From Symploca sp. SIO2E9 (lineage in GTDB: Bacteria > Cyanobacteriota > Cyanobacteriia > Cyanobacteriales > Coleofasciculaceae): a stretch of 39,856 bases of DNA. The notes below the pieces were generated by a model that worked only from the letters and a program-made list of their open reading frames with translations, was not told where the DNA came from and did not search any database. This document shows, in pieces, positions 24,288 to 32,622 of the stretch. The first letter of the stretch is position 1. Each line of letters opens with the position of its first letter. The position numbers and the translations under genes are program-made. The DNA lies in the NCBI GenBank assembly GCA_010692645.1, contig JAAHGS010000049.1, positions 1-39,856 of the forward strand. Reading direction: 5' to 3'.

Positions 24288-24998
24288 ATGGGATTGATTG
24301 ATCGCATCGTGCGAGTAATCCGCGCCAACATCAACAGCCTAATCGATAAATCGGAAGATCCAGAGAAAATCTTGGAACAAGCCGTAGAAGATATGCAGCA
24401 GGATTTGATTGAACTGCGGCAGGCTGTGGCTCAGGCAATTGCTTCCCAAAAACGCACTGAGCGACAAGCAACTCAAGCTGAGTACCAAGCAGATGAGTGG
24501 TACAAAAAAGCTCAGTTGGCACTCTCGAAAGGCAATGAAAACTTGGCACGGGAAGCACTGTCGCGGCGAAACTCCTATCAAGAGACAGCAAAAGCGATGC
24601 GAGTCCAGTTAGAGCAGCAAAACGTTGTAGTCACCAAGCTCAAACAAAATATGCGGACGCTAGAGAGTAAAATCTCAGATGCAAAGACTAAAAAAGATTT
24701 ATACATTGCCAGGGCCCGCTCTGCTCAAGCATCCCAGAAAATTCAGGAAATGCTGGGCAATCTGGGCACTGGCAGTGCAATGAATGCATTAGAACAGATG
24801 GAAGATAAAGTAATGCAGCTCGAAGCCCAGTCTGAAGCACTAGATACCCTAGCTGGAGATCAACTCCAAAAGAAATTTGCTGCACTTGAAGGGGAAAATG
24901 ACATTGATGCCGAGTTGGCGCAGATGAAAGCTAACCTGACTCCAGGTATTCAACCTCCTCAACTACCTTCGAGTCAGACACCATCTGCCAACAAGTAA
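24288..24998 (+). CDS. pspA: PspA/IM30 family membrane-remodelling protein
   Basis: About 236 residues, almost all coiled coil, of the PspA/IM30 (bacterial ESCRT-III-like) family. The amphipathic N-terminal helix MGLIDRIVRVIRANINSLID is present, then EDPEKILEQAVEDMQQDLIE and LRQAVAQAIASQKRTERQ. The tail is Pro/Ser-rich (TPGIQPPQLPSSQTPSANK) and lacks the C-terminal helix H7 present in the next gene, so it is the PspA-like paralogue. Such proteins assemble on the inner face of the plasma membrane and protect it under stress. GGAG lies at proper spacing before the ATG. The symbol reflects family position. Confidence 0.9.
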   Translation: MGLIDRIVRVIRANINSLIDKSEDPEKILEQAVEDMQQDLIELRQAVAQAIASQKRTERQATQAEYQADEWYKKAQLALSKGNENLAREALSRRNSYQETAKAMRVQLEQQNVVVTKLKQNMRTLESKISDAKTKKDLYIARARSAQASQKIQEMLGNLGTGSAMNALEQMEDKVMQLEAQSEALDTLAGDQLQKKFAALEGENDIDAELAQMKANLTPGIQPPQLPSSQTPSANK

Positions 24999-25417
24999 AC
25001 TCTCAACTCGAGCTTAGAGTTCCGTGGCAACCAGCTAGCCTCTACCACAAATTTGCTGGAAGTTTTTAAACTGGATTAAAGACGTCTTGATCTTTAAAGG
25101 TTAGGGCGCTACTCACCCGATACTACAGTCGAGGGCTTAAGTAAATGACCTCGATCACAGAGGTAGATGAATCTCATCAAATCAGAGGACTTGATCAGCC
25201 TCAGTTCCTAGAGAACTATATTCTAAGGCTTGTTTGATGTGGGTAAACCCAACTTACCAGAGGCTTTTATGGGTGTGAGTGACTTAAACAAGCGAATTAG
25301 ACTTGAGACGGGACAAGATCATAATTGCTTAGAGATTTAATACCGCCCTAAGCAGATTGAGGCAGTAAGAGCCTGTTTGACACCTAATTTGTACATTCCG
25401 AGAGGATAGAGCGCGTA
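24999..25417. other. 419-bp gap between pspA and vipp1
   Basis: No gene is seen. GAGG/CCTC-rich stretches near 25140-25210 (GACCTCGATCACAGAGGTAG, ATCAGAGGACTTGATCAGCC) could form hairpins. The gap is long for co-transcribed genes, so vipp1 may have its own promoter here. GAGAGGATA lies about 12 bases before the vipp1 ATG. Confidence 0.45.
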
Positions 25418-26188
25418 ATGGGATTATTTGATCGCCTTAGCAGAGTTGTAAGAGCCAATCTGAACGATTTAGTCAGTAAGGCTGAAGATCCAGAAAAAAT
25501 TCTGGATCAGGCAATTTTTGATATGCAAGAAGACCTAGTACAACTGCGCCAAGCTGTTGCCAAGGCAATTGCTACTCAAAAGCGCACTGAGCAGCAATAC
25601 AACAAAAACCAATCAGAAGCCAACAACTGGCAGCAACGAGCCCAGTTGGCACTTCAAAAAGGAGATGAAAACCTGGCGCGTGAGGCACTAATTCGCAAGA
25701 AAAGCAATGCCGAAGTTGCAACCACCCTGGAGACTCAGTTAAAGCAGCAGACATCTCAGGTAGATACCCTCAAACGCAACCTGATTGCCCTTGAGAGCAA
25801 AATTTCTGAAGCCAAGACTAAGAAGGATATGCTCAAGGCTCGGGTGAGTGCTGCCAAGGCAAATGAGCAGTTGCAAGGTACGATTGGTAGATTAGGTACT
25901 GGCTCAGCGATGAGCGCCTTTGAGAGGATGGAAGATAAAGTCTTGGAAATGGAAGCTCGTTCCCAAGCAATCGGTGAGCTTGGTGGCAATGATTTAGAGA
26001 GCCAGTTTAAAATGCTTGAATCCGGTAGTGATGTTGATGATGAGTTGGCAGCAATGAAAAATCAGATCGCAGGTAGCCCTGAACCACAGGGAGCTTTGCC
26101 TGCCTCTAAGGGAAAAGCTTCTCCCCCTTCTGATTCAGCAGTTGACGACGAACTCGAAGCATTGCGAAAGCAAATTGATAATTTGTAG
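25418..26188 (+). CDS. vipp1: VIPP1/IM30 thylakoid membrane protein
   Basis: About 256 residues. Like the gene before, it is a PspA/IM30 coiled coil, but it has the features of VIPP1: MGLFDRLSRVVRANLNDLVS, DMQEDLVQLRQAVAKAIATQ, and a C-terminal extension after a Pro/Ala/Ser linker ending VDDELEALRKQIDNL (helix H7). VIPP1 forms rings and rods that shape and repair thylakoid membranes and is important in cyanobacteria. It arose with pspA by duplication, and the tandem arrangement is still visible. It acts on the cytosolic face of thylakoid and plasma membranes. Confidence 0.92.
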   Translation: MGLFDRLSRVVRANLNDLVSKAEDPEKILDQAIFDMQEDLVQLRQAVAKAIATQKRTEQQYNKNQSEANNWQQRAQLALQKGDENLAREALIRKKSNAEVATTLETQLKQQTSQVDTLKRNLIALESKISEAKTKKDMLKARVSAAKANEQLQGTIGRLGTGSAMSAFERMEDKVLEMEARSQAIGELGGNDLESQFKMLESGSDVDDELAAMKNQIAGSPEPQGALPASKGKASPPSDSAVDDELEALRKQIDNL

Positions 26189-26217
26189 GTATCTGCTCAT
26201 TTGCCAACCACTAACTG

Positions 26218-26245
26218 GCGCTCAGACCGCGTAGCGGTTGAGCGC
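26218..26245 (+). terminator. Palindromic hairpin after vipp1
   Basis: Nested arms GCGCTCA/TGAGCGC and CCGC/GCGG around GTA form a strong GC-rich stem 29 bp after the vipp1 stop. No long T run follows. The sequence also resembles dispersed cyanobacterial CGTAGCG palindromes, so it may be a repeat that happens to act as a terminator. Confidence 0.45.
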
Positions 26246-26337
26246 AGCTTGTATCTAAGTGCGACCACAACTCATAAGTTAATTAAAGAATTATACTTTG
26301 AGGTTGAGAATAATACTATTGAGTTGCGAAGTATGAC

Positions 26338-26359
26338 AAGATCTTGCTAGCAAGATCTT
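26338..26359. promoter_or_regulatory. 22-bp perfect palindrome upstream of the thioredoxin gene
   Basis: The half-site AAGATCTTGCT is followed directly by its inverse AGCAAGATCTT, with no spacer. It ends 40 bp before the thioredoxin start codon, in a good place for an operator or for a hairpin in the 5' leader. A regulator cannot be named. Confidence 0.5.
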
Positions 26360-26399
26360 TGATGTGACAGTATAAATATTCGTTTAAGCTGAGGATATC

Positions 26400-26726
26400 G
26401 TGAGTAGCACGGTTTGGATTACAGACGCCGAGTTTGAAATTGAGGTGCTAGAAGCACAACAGCCAGTTTTGGTGTACTTTTGGGCCCCTTGGTGCGGTCC
26501 TTGCCGACTGGTATCACCATCTGTTGATTGGGTAGCTGATACTTACAGCGATCGTCTCAAAGTTATCAAGATGGAAGTAGACGCTAATCCCAATGCACGT
26601 AGTAAATGTAAAGTGGAAGGTGTCCCAGCTCTAAGACTTTTTAAGAAAGGTGAGGTAACTAAGTCTCATGAAGGCGCAATTACCAAAAAAGCACTAGAAC
26701 AAATGCTTGCTCCTGATCTAGAGTGA
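26400..26726 (+). CDS. Thioredoxin-like protein
   Basis: About 108 residues, the standard single-domain thioredoxin length. The active site W-C-G-P-C is intact (C32 and C35 in FWAPWCGPCRL), and the cis-proline is in GVPALRLF. It starts with GTG, supported by GAGGA four bases upstream. The sequence differs from the most typical TrxA (for example SPSVDWVADTYSDRLKV). The target is unknown, and it is cytoplasmic. The aminotransferase gene begins 81 bp downstream on the same strand and may be co-transcribed. Confidence 0.9.
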   Translation: MSSTVWITDAEFEIEVLEAQQPVLVYFWAPWCGPCRLVSPSVDWVADTYSDRLKVIKMEVDANPNARSKCKVEGVPALRLFKKGEVTKSHEGAITKKALEQMLAPDLE

Positions 26727-26807
26727 GATTCTTAGGCAAGAGTGCTGAGGCACAAAATCGCGCACTGCTCACTATCTTATTTAGCAACCAGCACCCAGAC
26801 TAATCCT

Positions 26808-28013
26808 ATGGAGTTTGCCCAGCGTTTACAAGCAATGCAAGCCAATGTGTTTGCTGATATGGACCAAGCTAAGGCAAAAGCCCGAGCCTCTGGTAAAGAT
26901 ATTATTGACCTCTCGTTAGGTTCGTCAGATTTACCTGTATCAAAGCAGGTGATTGCTACCATCGAAGCTTCTTTGCACGACAAGAGCACTCACGGCTATT
27001 TGCTCTTTCACGGTACTCAAGCCTTTCGTCAAGCAGCTGCTACCTGGTATACCAAAAAATATGATATCCCAGTTGACCCAGAAACAGAGGTACTACCCCT
27101 GATTGGTTCTCAGGAAGCCACTGCCCATTTGCCCCTGGCAATACTCAATCCGGGAGACTTTGCTCTACTGCAAGATCCTGGTTATCCCTCTCACGCAGGT
27201 GGTGTCTACTTTGCCAATGGTCAAATCTACAGGATGCCCCTCCTGGCAGACAACGATTTTCTACCAGTATTTGAGGACATACCGAAACCAGTATTAGCCC
27301 AAGCGCGGATGATGGTATTGAGCTATCCTCATAATCCTACTAGTGCGATCGCACCTCTATCTTTTTTAGAGGAAGCAGTTGCCTTTTGCCGTCAGCATGA
27401 GCTAGTGTTAGTTCATGATTTTCCCTATGCAGATTTAGTTTTTCCAGAACAGAGCGAAAAACCCCTCAATCCAATAGCCCTTGCCCCCTCAATCTTGCAA
27501 GCTGACCCTGACAAAGAAGTTTCCATTGAATTGTTTTCTCTCTCCAAGTCTTACAATATGGGAGGCTTCCGTGTTGGTTACGCGATCGGCAATTCCCAAT
27601 TGATTGCAGCTTTGCGGCAGGTGAAAGCGATGATTGATTTCAATCAATACCGGGGGATTCTCAATGGTGCAATCGAGGCTTTGCTCGGTCCTCAAGATGT
27701 TGTAGAGTCAACTGTTGCAACCTTCCAAAAGCGGCGGGATGTTTTTGTTCAAGCGTTGAATCACATCGGCTGGAAGGTGTCAATGCCGTCAGCAACCATG
27801 TACGTCTGGGCAAAATTACCGCAACCTTGGGAACAAAATTCTGTAGAGTTCTGTACTGAGTTGGTTGCCCAGACTGGTGTTGCTGCCTCGCCAGGAGCGG
27901 GTTTTGGCAAAGCTGGTGAAGGATATGTGCGATTTGCCCTAGTCTGGGAACCAGATATCTTAGAAACAGCAGTGGAGCGAATTGCTGGGTTTTTACGTTC
28001 CTATAATCTTTGA
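26808..28013 (+). CDS. PLP-dependent class I/II aminotransferase (DapL/AspC-like)
   Basis: About 401 residues. The PLP lysine is K247 in LFSLSKSYNMGGFRVGYAIG. Other fold-type I landmarks are the substrate-loop start DLSLGSSDLP, PHNPTSA with N176, and HDFPYADLVF with D204 and Y207. It resembles the cyanobacterial group annotated as LL-diaminopimelate or aspartate aminotransferase, but the sequence alone does not fix the substrate. The ATG at 26808 is chosen because an in-frame start 22 codons upstream adds a non-conserved, hydrophobic-looking piece. The only close neighbour is the thioredoxin gene. Confidence 0.88.
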   Translation: MEFAQRLQAMQANVFADMDQAKAKARASGKDIIDLSLGSSDLPVSKQVIATIEASLHDKSTHGYLLFHGTQAFRQAAATWYTKKYDIPVDPETEVLPLIGSQEATAHLPLAILNPGDFALLQDPGYPSHAGGVYFANGQIYRMPLLADNDFLPVFEDIPKPVLAQARMMVLSYPHNPTSAIAPLSFLEEAVAFCRQHELVLVHDFPYADLVFPEQSEKPLNPIALAPSILQADPDKEVSIELFSLSKSYNMGGFRVGYAIGNSQLIAALRQVKAMIDFNQYRGILNGAIEALLGPQDVVESTVATFQKRRDVFVQALNHIGWKVSMPSATMYVWAKLPQPWEQNSVEFCTELVAQTGVAASPGAGFGKAGEGYVRFALVWEPDILETAVERIAGFLRSYNL

Positions 28014-28048
28014 TTTAGTACGGGAGTTCAGAAGCATAATTGTAATTT

Positions 28049-28699
28049 TTATCTATAGGGTGCATGCTGATAATACTTGGGAAATGAGTCAATCCGCACA
28101 TGGAGCCAGTAAACACCAAGCCCAGAAGTACTTACCCAAAGTGGATGAGGTTCTCGTGCTTGTAAGGTCTGTTCAAGAGTGTACCCAATAGTTCTCCAGA
28201 ACTTATCAATCTGTTTTTTTGGCGCACAACGCACAAACTTAGCGAGATGAGTATAATGTTGCTGTGGACCATTCTGGCAGGGTGCTATCAGTAAGGCATC
28301 TCCTCCCAAATTTGGAAATACTTTAACCAAATCCCTATTCATGCTGTCACCGATATGTTGAGCAAATGCATCCGGTTCTGGCAGTACATTTGCTAATTGA
28401 GGACTATTGAGAGTCACAAACTCGAATGTTTGCTCCAGCGTCTTTTGATTGATGGGTGGTGTTTCCCAAAAAAAGGCTGGATATGGGATTTTTGCTAAGA
28501 CTGTGGTGAATAGTTCACGAAACTCATCATCTTGCTGCCACAATTTGATTACTTCACTCCACTGCAAAATTGTCGAAGTTTTAGCAGAGATGATTTGTGT
28601 AATCTGAACTTTAAAGATTTGGTTTGGCTCTAGCTTAGTACTGTAAGCCTCAAATCGTCCTAGACTGGAGCAGACAAAGGGATGCATTTTATGAAACAT
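28049..28699 (-). CDS. Conserved hypothetical protein, probably DUF6940
   Basis: About 216 residues, probably cytosolic. It looks like the DUF6940 family, with a conserved-feeling end HPLWVSTSGLGVYWLHVRID and SFPKYYQHAPYR, and a central ALLIAPCQNGPQQHYTHLAK. The enzymatic role is unknown. The name is from memory and should be treated as moderate. It converges with the aminotransferase gene with only 35 bp between. A nearby ATG four codons in is an alternative start. Neither has a Shine-Dalgarno. Confidence 0.65.
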   Translation of the reverse strand: MFHKMHPFVCSSLGRFEAYSTKLEPNQIFKVQITQIISAKTSTILQWSEVIKLWQQDDEFRELFTTVLAKIPYPAFFWETPPINQKTLEQTFEFVTLNSPQLANVLPEPDAFAQHIGDSMNRDLVKVFPNLGGDALLIAPCQNGPQQHYTHLAKFVRCAPKKQIDKFWRTIGYTLEQTLQAREPHPLWVSTSGLGVYWLHVRIDSFPKYYQHAPYR

Positions 28700-28799
28700 T
28701 TTTAAGATGATTATAGCAATTCTCGTTTAAGTGAGGTGCATTACAATCGAATAATATGGATAATTAGGATACAAGTTATTTTTTAGGCATAGAAAAAAC
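28700..28799. promoter_or_regulatory. Divergent promoter region with a TATAGC half-element
   Basis: It separates two divergent genes and contains TATAGCAATTCTCGTTTAAG near 28711, like the left end of the TATAGC repeats. No partner end is visible, so this may be a decayed copy. Any promoters were not resolved. Confidence 0.35.
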
Positions 28800-29129
28800 A
28801 TGCTTTTAACACAGATTAACAAAAACATTGTTACTGTTATAAAACTTATCTCTACAGTGCTTATATTCAGTGCCATTGGACTGGAAATATGGAACCTTCA
28901 CGCTGCTTTGACTGAACAGAAAATACCAAATAGTCTCTATCCTATTTTCTGGGTAGGACGTTTTGCTATTGTGATGCATTTAATTGAGGGAAGTATAGCA
29001 GCTTTTTATGCCCCGTCAAAAAGAAAAATTCCAATTAAATACGGTGTTTATACATTTTTTATTGGCACAGTAGGTTTGTTAGAATTATTTGAAGAAAATG
29101 AAGTAATATCACCACATGACATCAATTAA
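28800..29129 (+). CDS. Small multi-pass membrane protein
   Basis: About 109 residues with about three hydrophobic segments (VIKLISTVLIFSAIGLEIW; IFWVGRFAIVMHLIEGSIAA; YGVYTFFIGTVGLLELF). The loops are basic on one side (APSKRKIPIKYG), suggesting a cytoplasmic loop there. I recognise no family. Confidence 0.6.
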   Translation: MLLTQINKNIVTVIKLISTVLIFSAIGLEIWNLHAALTEQKIPNSLYPIFWVGRFAIVMHLIEGSIAAFYAPSKRKIPIKYGVYTFFIGTVGLLELFEENEVISPHDIN

Positions 29130-29198
29130 AAAATAAGTGACTACTTTACAAAAAAGGGGTTTTTAAACCGGATTTAGTATTACTTATTATTTGGTACT

Positions 29199-29315
29199 TA
29201 TAGCACTTCGCTTTCTTAGTGAGATACAAACTTCTTGGTTTTAGGGAGCAGGGAGCAGGGAGTAGGGAGCAGGGAACAGAACTAGGTGTATCTCAGTTAT
29301 TCGAGAAACGCTATA
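29199..29315 (+). repeat. MITE-like element, family A copy 3
   Basis: It matches the copy at 2101-2218 in the same orientation, including TGAGATACAAACTTCTTGGT, the GGGAGCAGGGAGTA core and GAACTAGGTGTATCTCAGTT. The left TIR differs slightly (TATAGCACTTCGCTTTC). It lies between convergent genes. Confidence 0.75.
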
Positions 29316-29375
29316 TTACTTATTACTTCCCAGGTATTGGCGTCAACATTTAAGTAATCAATATAACTCCTTGGT

Positions 29376-30035
29376 TCAAGACTTCGGAAAGCGAGGCTGC
29401 CACGACTGATACCAAGAAAACCAAGCTTTCTCGAGAATTTGATAAGCCTCAGAAGGCGAAGTATCTTCTACAGGAATTGACAAATTTGTCCATAAACAAC
29501 GTCTGTCTCGCAATTGTACCTCGCCCATTAACCAAGGTAGGAGACGATTAAGCCGTAAATCATGACGATTGCCATTTTCAGTAAACTGTTGAGGTGTAAC
29601 CGTAGTCTTGCCGCGCGGGTTTATACAGCTGCTCAGATAGGCTCGTTGCTCATCAACTAACAAATAGTAGAAGCCTACTTCTTCTTGGTGTCGTATCTCA
29701 GTAGAAGCTGGAATGGCAGTGTATGTTTGTAGGAGTGTTTTGACATTTCCACTAGTGGGAACTAAATAACGCATCTCGATATCGAGAGACAAGTCTTTTT
29801 GTTGATATTGATAATTTCTACTCGTCATCAAGTTGGGCTGCCAGACAATCGGAGTAAACAGAGATTGACTAGGCAAAGACTGCCATTGTGTTAGAGGTAC
29901 TTCGGAAGGTAAAACAAAGGGTTTTGCTGTATATTCATTGGAGTTAGGAGCAACTATTAACTTTCCTAAAACTAAGAGAACTCCACTACAGGTTATTGTC
30001 AAAAAGGGAATTCTTAATCGTTTGGATAGTATCAT
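29376..30035 (-). CDS. Cyanoexosortase A system-associated protein
   Basis: About 219 residues with one N-terminal membrane segment (ITCSGVLLVLGKLIVA) and a globular outer part that ends LEKAWFSWYQSWQPRFPKS. Proteins of this kind sit next to cyanoexosortase A and are thought to assist protein sorting outside the membrane. They resemble EpsI-type partners of exosortases. It overlaps the exosortase gene by four bases and follows it, so the two form an operon with coupled translation. The family name comes mainly from that context and the fold-like layout. Confidence 0.8.
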   Translation of the reverse strand: MILSKRLRIPFLTITCSGVLLVLGKLIVAPNSNEYTAKPFVLPSEVPLTQWQSLPSQSLFTPIVWQPNLMTSRNYQYQQKDLSLDIEMRYLVPTSGNVKTLLQTYTAIPASTEIRHQEEVGFYYLLVDEQRAYLSSCINPRGKTTVTPQQFTENGNRHDLRLNRLLPWLMGEVQLRDRRCLWTNLSIPVEDTSPSEAYQILEKAWFSWYQSWQPRFPKS

Positions 30036-31003
30036 TTTTTCAAGTTTCCAATCATCCTCTGAGCTTTGGAAGACATCTTCGATGATGGGGAGATTGGTGT
30101 ATATAAACTCCTCACATCCTGGTGTATTCCTGTAACCGTCTCCGGTGAAGTTTCTCCCTGCCCTTCAATTTTTGCTTGCTGTTGTTGTAGTAACACCCAG
30201 CAGAATAAGCCGAATAGGATTACGGTAATCATGGGAAATATACCTGAACCATCCCCTCCATGCCAGTAATTAAATGCTTCCTCAGTGGGAAAGGAGGATA
30301 AAACTGCTAAGATTGCTACTCGCACACCATTGACGAAAAAAGCTAGGGCAATGGCAACCAGTGGAACGAGTATTTTTTGGAATCGATTGCTAGGAAACAT
30401 CATTAAAAAAATAACTGCTAGTCCTAATAAATGAGACATATTTTCTGTACCAGAACAGCCTGCAGCTACTTCGACAACGCCATTAGGCACATAAAGAAGA
30501 ATTCCATCTCGAAATACTTCCCAACCTGAGTACCAAAGTAGAAAACCTGAAAATTTAGCTGTCGGTAACGACAAATTAATGAAATGTGCCAGTAATGAGG
30601 GGGGTGGAGTTAGAAAAGCTAGTATGGTTAATTCCTGCCAGTATTGCTTTAATCCTTTAAAACCAGAAGCAAGTAAGGCAACAGCAAAGGCAGAGAGCAA
30701 AGGTGAGACATTGAGGAAGATATCATGAGCTGAGTGGAAGGAACTTTTGAGGAGTATTAAAACGATGATTGAGGCTCCGAAAAAGCTAGAAAAAACTCCA
30801 CTTTCTAGATTTAAACTGTGGCGTTTATCCCACACCATTGAGGAGGTAGCGATCCAAAATAGGATACTAGTGCCGGCTAAGCTATTACTCTCACCTCTCC
30901 AGGTGAGAGTCTGGTGAATGGCGATTAAACCGGCGGCGATGGCTAGGAGCCAAAAGGAGGGTATTTTTAAGTGCTTGCTGGTGGGTATGGAGATGGCTTT
31001 CAT
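30032..31003 (-). CDS. Cyanoexosortase A
   Basis: About 323 residues with eight or so hydrophobic segments, an integral plasma-membrane cysteine transpeptidase-like enzyme of the exosortase family, expected to process PEP-CTERM-type proteins. The catalytic triad is visible: C183 in VEVAAGCSGTENM, R228 in FVNGVRVAIL and H248 in FNYWHGGDGSG. The final 70 residues form a hydrophilic cytoplasmic tail. I saw no PEP-CTERM protein in this window, so its substrate must lie elsewhere. It is the first gene of an operon with the associated protein. Confidence 0.9.
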   Translation of the reverse strand: MKAISIPTSKHLKIPSFWLLAIAAGLIAIHQTLTWRGESNSLAGTSILFWIATSSMVWDKRHSLNLESGVFSSFFGASIIVLILLKSSFHSAHDIFLNVSPLLSAFAVALLASGFKGLKQYWQELTILAFLTPPPSLLAHFINLSLPTAKFSGFLLWYSGWEVFRDGILLYVPNGVVEVAAGCSGTENMSHLLGLAVIFLMMFPSNRFQKILVPLVAIALAFFVNGVRVAILAVLSSFPTEEAFNYWHGGDGSGIFPMITVILFGLFCWVLLQQQQAKIEGQGETSPETVTGIHQDVRSLYTPISPSSKMSSKAQRMIGNLKK

Positions 31004-31407
31004 TTTATTTTTAACGGTATCTCGAAAACCTTTATCCTTGCAGAATAGAGGCTTTGAATTATCCTCATTATCTACCTTATTTTTTTCCTCACTTTAGAAT
31101 GAGGATAATTCCAGCACCAGCAAAGGCTAAGGTTTGCAGCTTATTGAAAATTGATAATTTTGACTTGAACATCATTGGATAAAAAATTTTTGCTGGTTAA
31201 TACATGATTAATTAAAAAATTAGATATAATTAATCGTGTTCTGCTTGCAACTCTATCAAGTGATAGATGGTATGACAAGACTTTTGTGATATCTTTATTC
31301 AATATTTATAATCGCTTATATTCTGTTAATATTTAATATCTTTAGTTTGAAGAAAACATGAATTTTTCTCTTAAGATATATAAATAGTCAGTATAAAGGC
31401 AATTACT
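31004..31407. other. 404-bp divergent region between exosortase and oxidase genes
   Basis: AT-rich. It contains the spaced 14-bp inverted repeat described separately and a short CTATCA/TGATAG palindrome at 31253-31266, an operator-like site about 140 bp upstream of the oxidase start. AAAGG lies nine bases before that start. No gene is seen. Confidence 0.5.
31056..31111. repeat. 14-bp perfect inverted repeat with 28-base spacer
   Basis: GAATTATCCTCATT (31056-31069) and AATGAGGATAATTC (31098-31111). The spacing suits a stable stem-loop or the ends of a tiny palindromic element. It could insulate the two divergent genes. Confidence 0.55.
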
Positions 31408-32547
31408 TTGACAACTCCAATTAATCTCTTTGAATACGAATCAATAGCCCCTCAACATCTATCTCAAATGGCCTTGGACTATTACGCCAGTGGCGCTTGG
31501 GATGAAGTCACATTAAAGGACAACCGCACTTCCTATGAACATTTTAAACTCCGTCCCCGGATGTTAGTTGATGTCTCCGACAGAGATTTAAGTACACAAA
31601 TTCTTGGGCAATCCCTGTCAATGCCGATCCTCATTGCTCCTATGGCTTTCCAGTGCCTTGCTCATCCGGAAGGAGAACTAGCAACGGCTAAGGCAGCAGC
31701 TCAGTTAGGGACAGCAATGGTATTGAGTACTATGTCCACTAAGAGTTTAGAAGAAGTTGCTTTAACCTCGAAAAATTGCCAACAGGAGAGTTTCCGGAAC
31801 CAGGGAGGCATCGGAGAAAAATCATTAGTTTCCCATCCACTTTGGTTTCAGTTGTATGTACATCGCGAGCGTGCTCTTACTCGTACCCTGATAGAGCGCG
31901 CTGAGGCAGCTGGTTTTACTGCACTGTGTCTAACAGTTGATGCGCCAGTACTAGGACGTAGGGAAAGAGATAGCCGTAATCAGTTTACCCTACCGCCAGG
32001 GATGGAACTGGCAAATTTAGCAACTATGGCTGATTTGGAGATTCCTAAAACAGCTGGAGAATCTGGGCTATTTACTTATTTTGCCCAACAACTTGACCCA
32101 GGGCTTACCTGGAAAGATTTAGAATGGTTGCAATCTTTAACCACACTGCCAGTGGTAGTGAAAGGAATTTTGCGGGGAGATGATGCCTTGCGAGCTGTTG
32201 AATCTGGGGCAAAGGCAGTGATTGTGTCTAATCATGGGGGTAGACAATTAGATGGAGCGATCGCAACTATTGAAGCCTTAGCTGAGATTGTAGCAGCAGT
32301 GGGAGACCAAGCAGAAGTTCTCGTTGATGGCGGTATCAGGCGCGGTACTGATGTGCTTAAAGCTTTGGCGTTGGGAGCTAAAGCTGTTTTGGTAGGACGT
32401 CCGATTTTGTGGGGTTTAGCCGTTGGGGGAAGTGTCGGAGCGCAGCATATACTTGAACTGTTGCGGGATGAGTTGGGTGTGGCGATGGCTTTGAGTGGCT
32501 GTGCAAAAATAGAAGATATTGATGACAGTTTAGTGATCAGGCTTTAA
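31408..32547 (+). CDS. FMN-dependent alpha-hydroxy-acid oxidase (lactate/glycolate oxidase type)
   Basis: About 379 residues of the glycolate oxidase/lactate dehydrogenase (FMN) family. It oxidises an alpha-hydroxy acid and in cyanobacterial relatives favours L-lactate (the Nostoc LOX type). The start MTTPINLFEYESIAPQHLSQ resembles that group. The catalytic His is in IVSNHGGRQLDG and the flavin-binding region is VLVDGGIRRGTDVLKAL, GAKAVLVGRPILWG. It starts with TTG, supported by AAAGG upstream. A stretch of about 15 extra residues (NCQQESFRNQGGIGEKSLV) sits before the conserved WFQLYVH strand. It may be a species-specific loop. It is cytoplasmic. Confidence 0.88.
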   Translation: MTTPINLFEYESIAPQHLSQMALDYYASGAWDEVTLKDNRTSYEHFKLRPRMLVDVSDRDLSTQILGQSLSMPILIAPMAFQCLAHPEGELATAKAAAQLGTAMVLSTMSTKSLEEVALTSKNCQQESFRNQGGIGEKSLVSHPLWFQLYVHRERALTRTLIERAEAAGFTALCLTVDAPVLGRRERDSRNQFTLPPGMELANLATMADLEIPKTAGESGLFTYFAQQLDPGLTWKDLEWLQSLTTLPVVVKGILRGDDALRAVESGAKAVIVSNHGGRQLDGAIATIEALAEIVAAVGDQAEVLVDGGIRRGTDVLKALALGAKAVLVGRPILWGLAVGGSVGAQHILELLRDELGVAMALSGCAKIEDIDDSLVIRL

Positions 32548-32622
32548 AGTAACAAAATTACTGATTATTACGATCATACTCTTAACTAGAGAAAGTTGTG
32601 TAAGACTGAGAGCTGAAACTCA

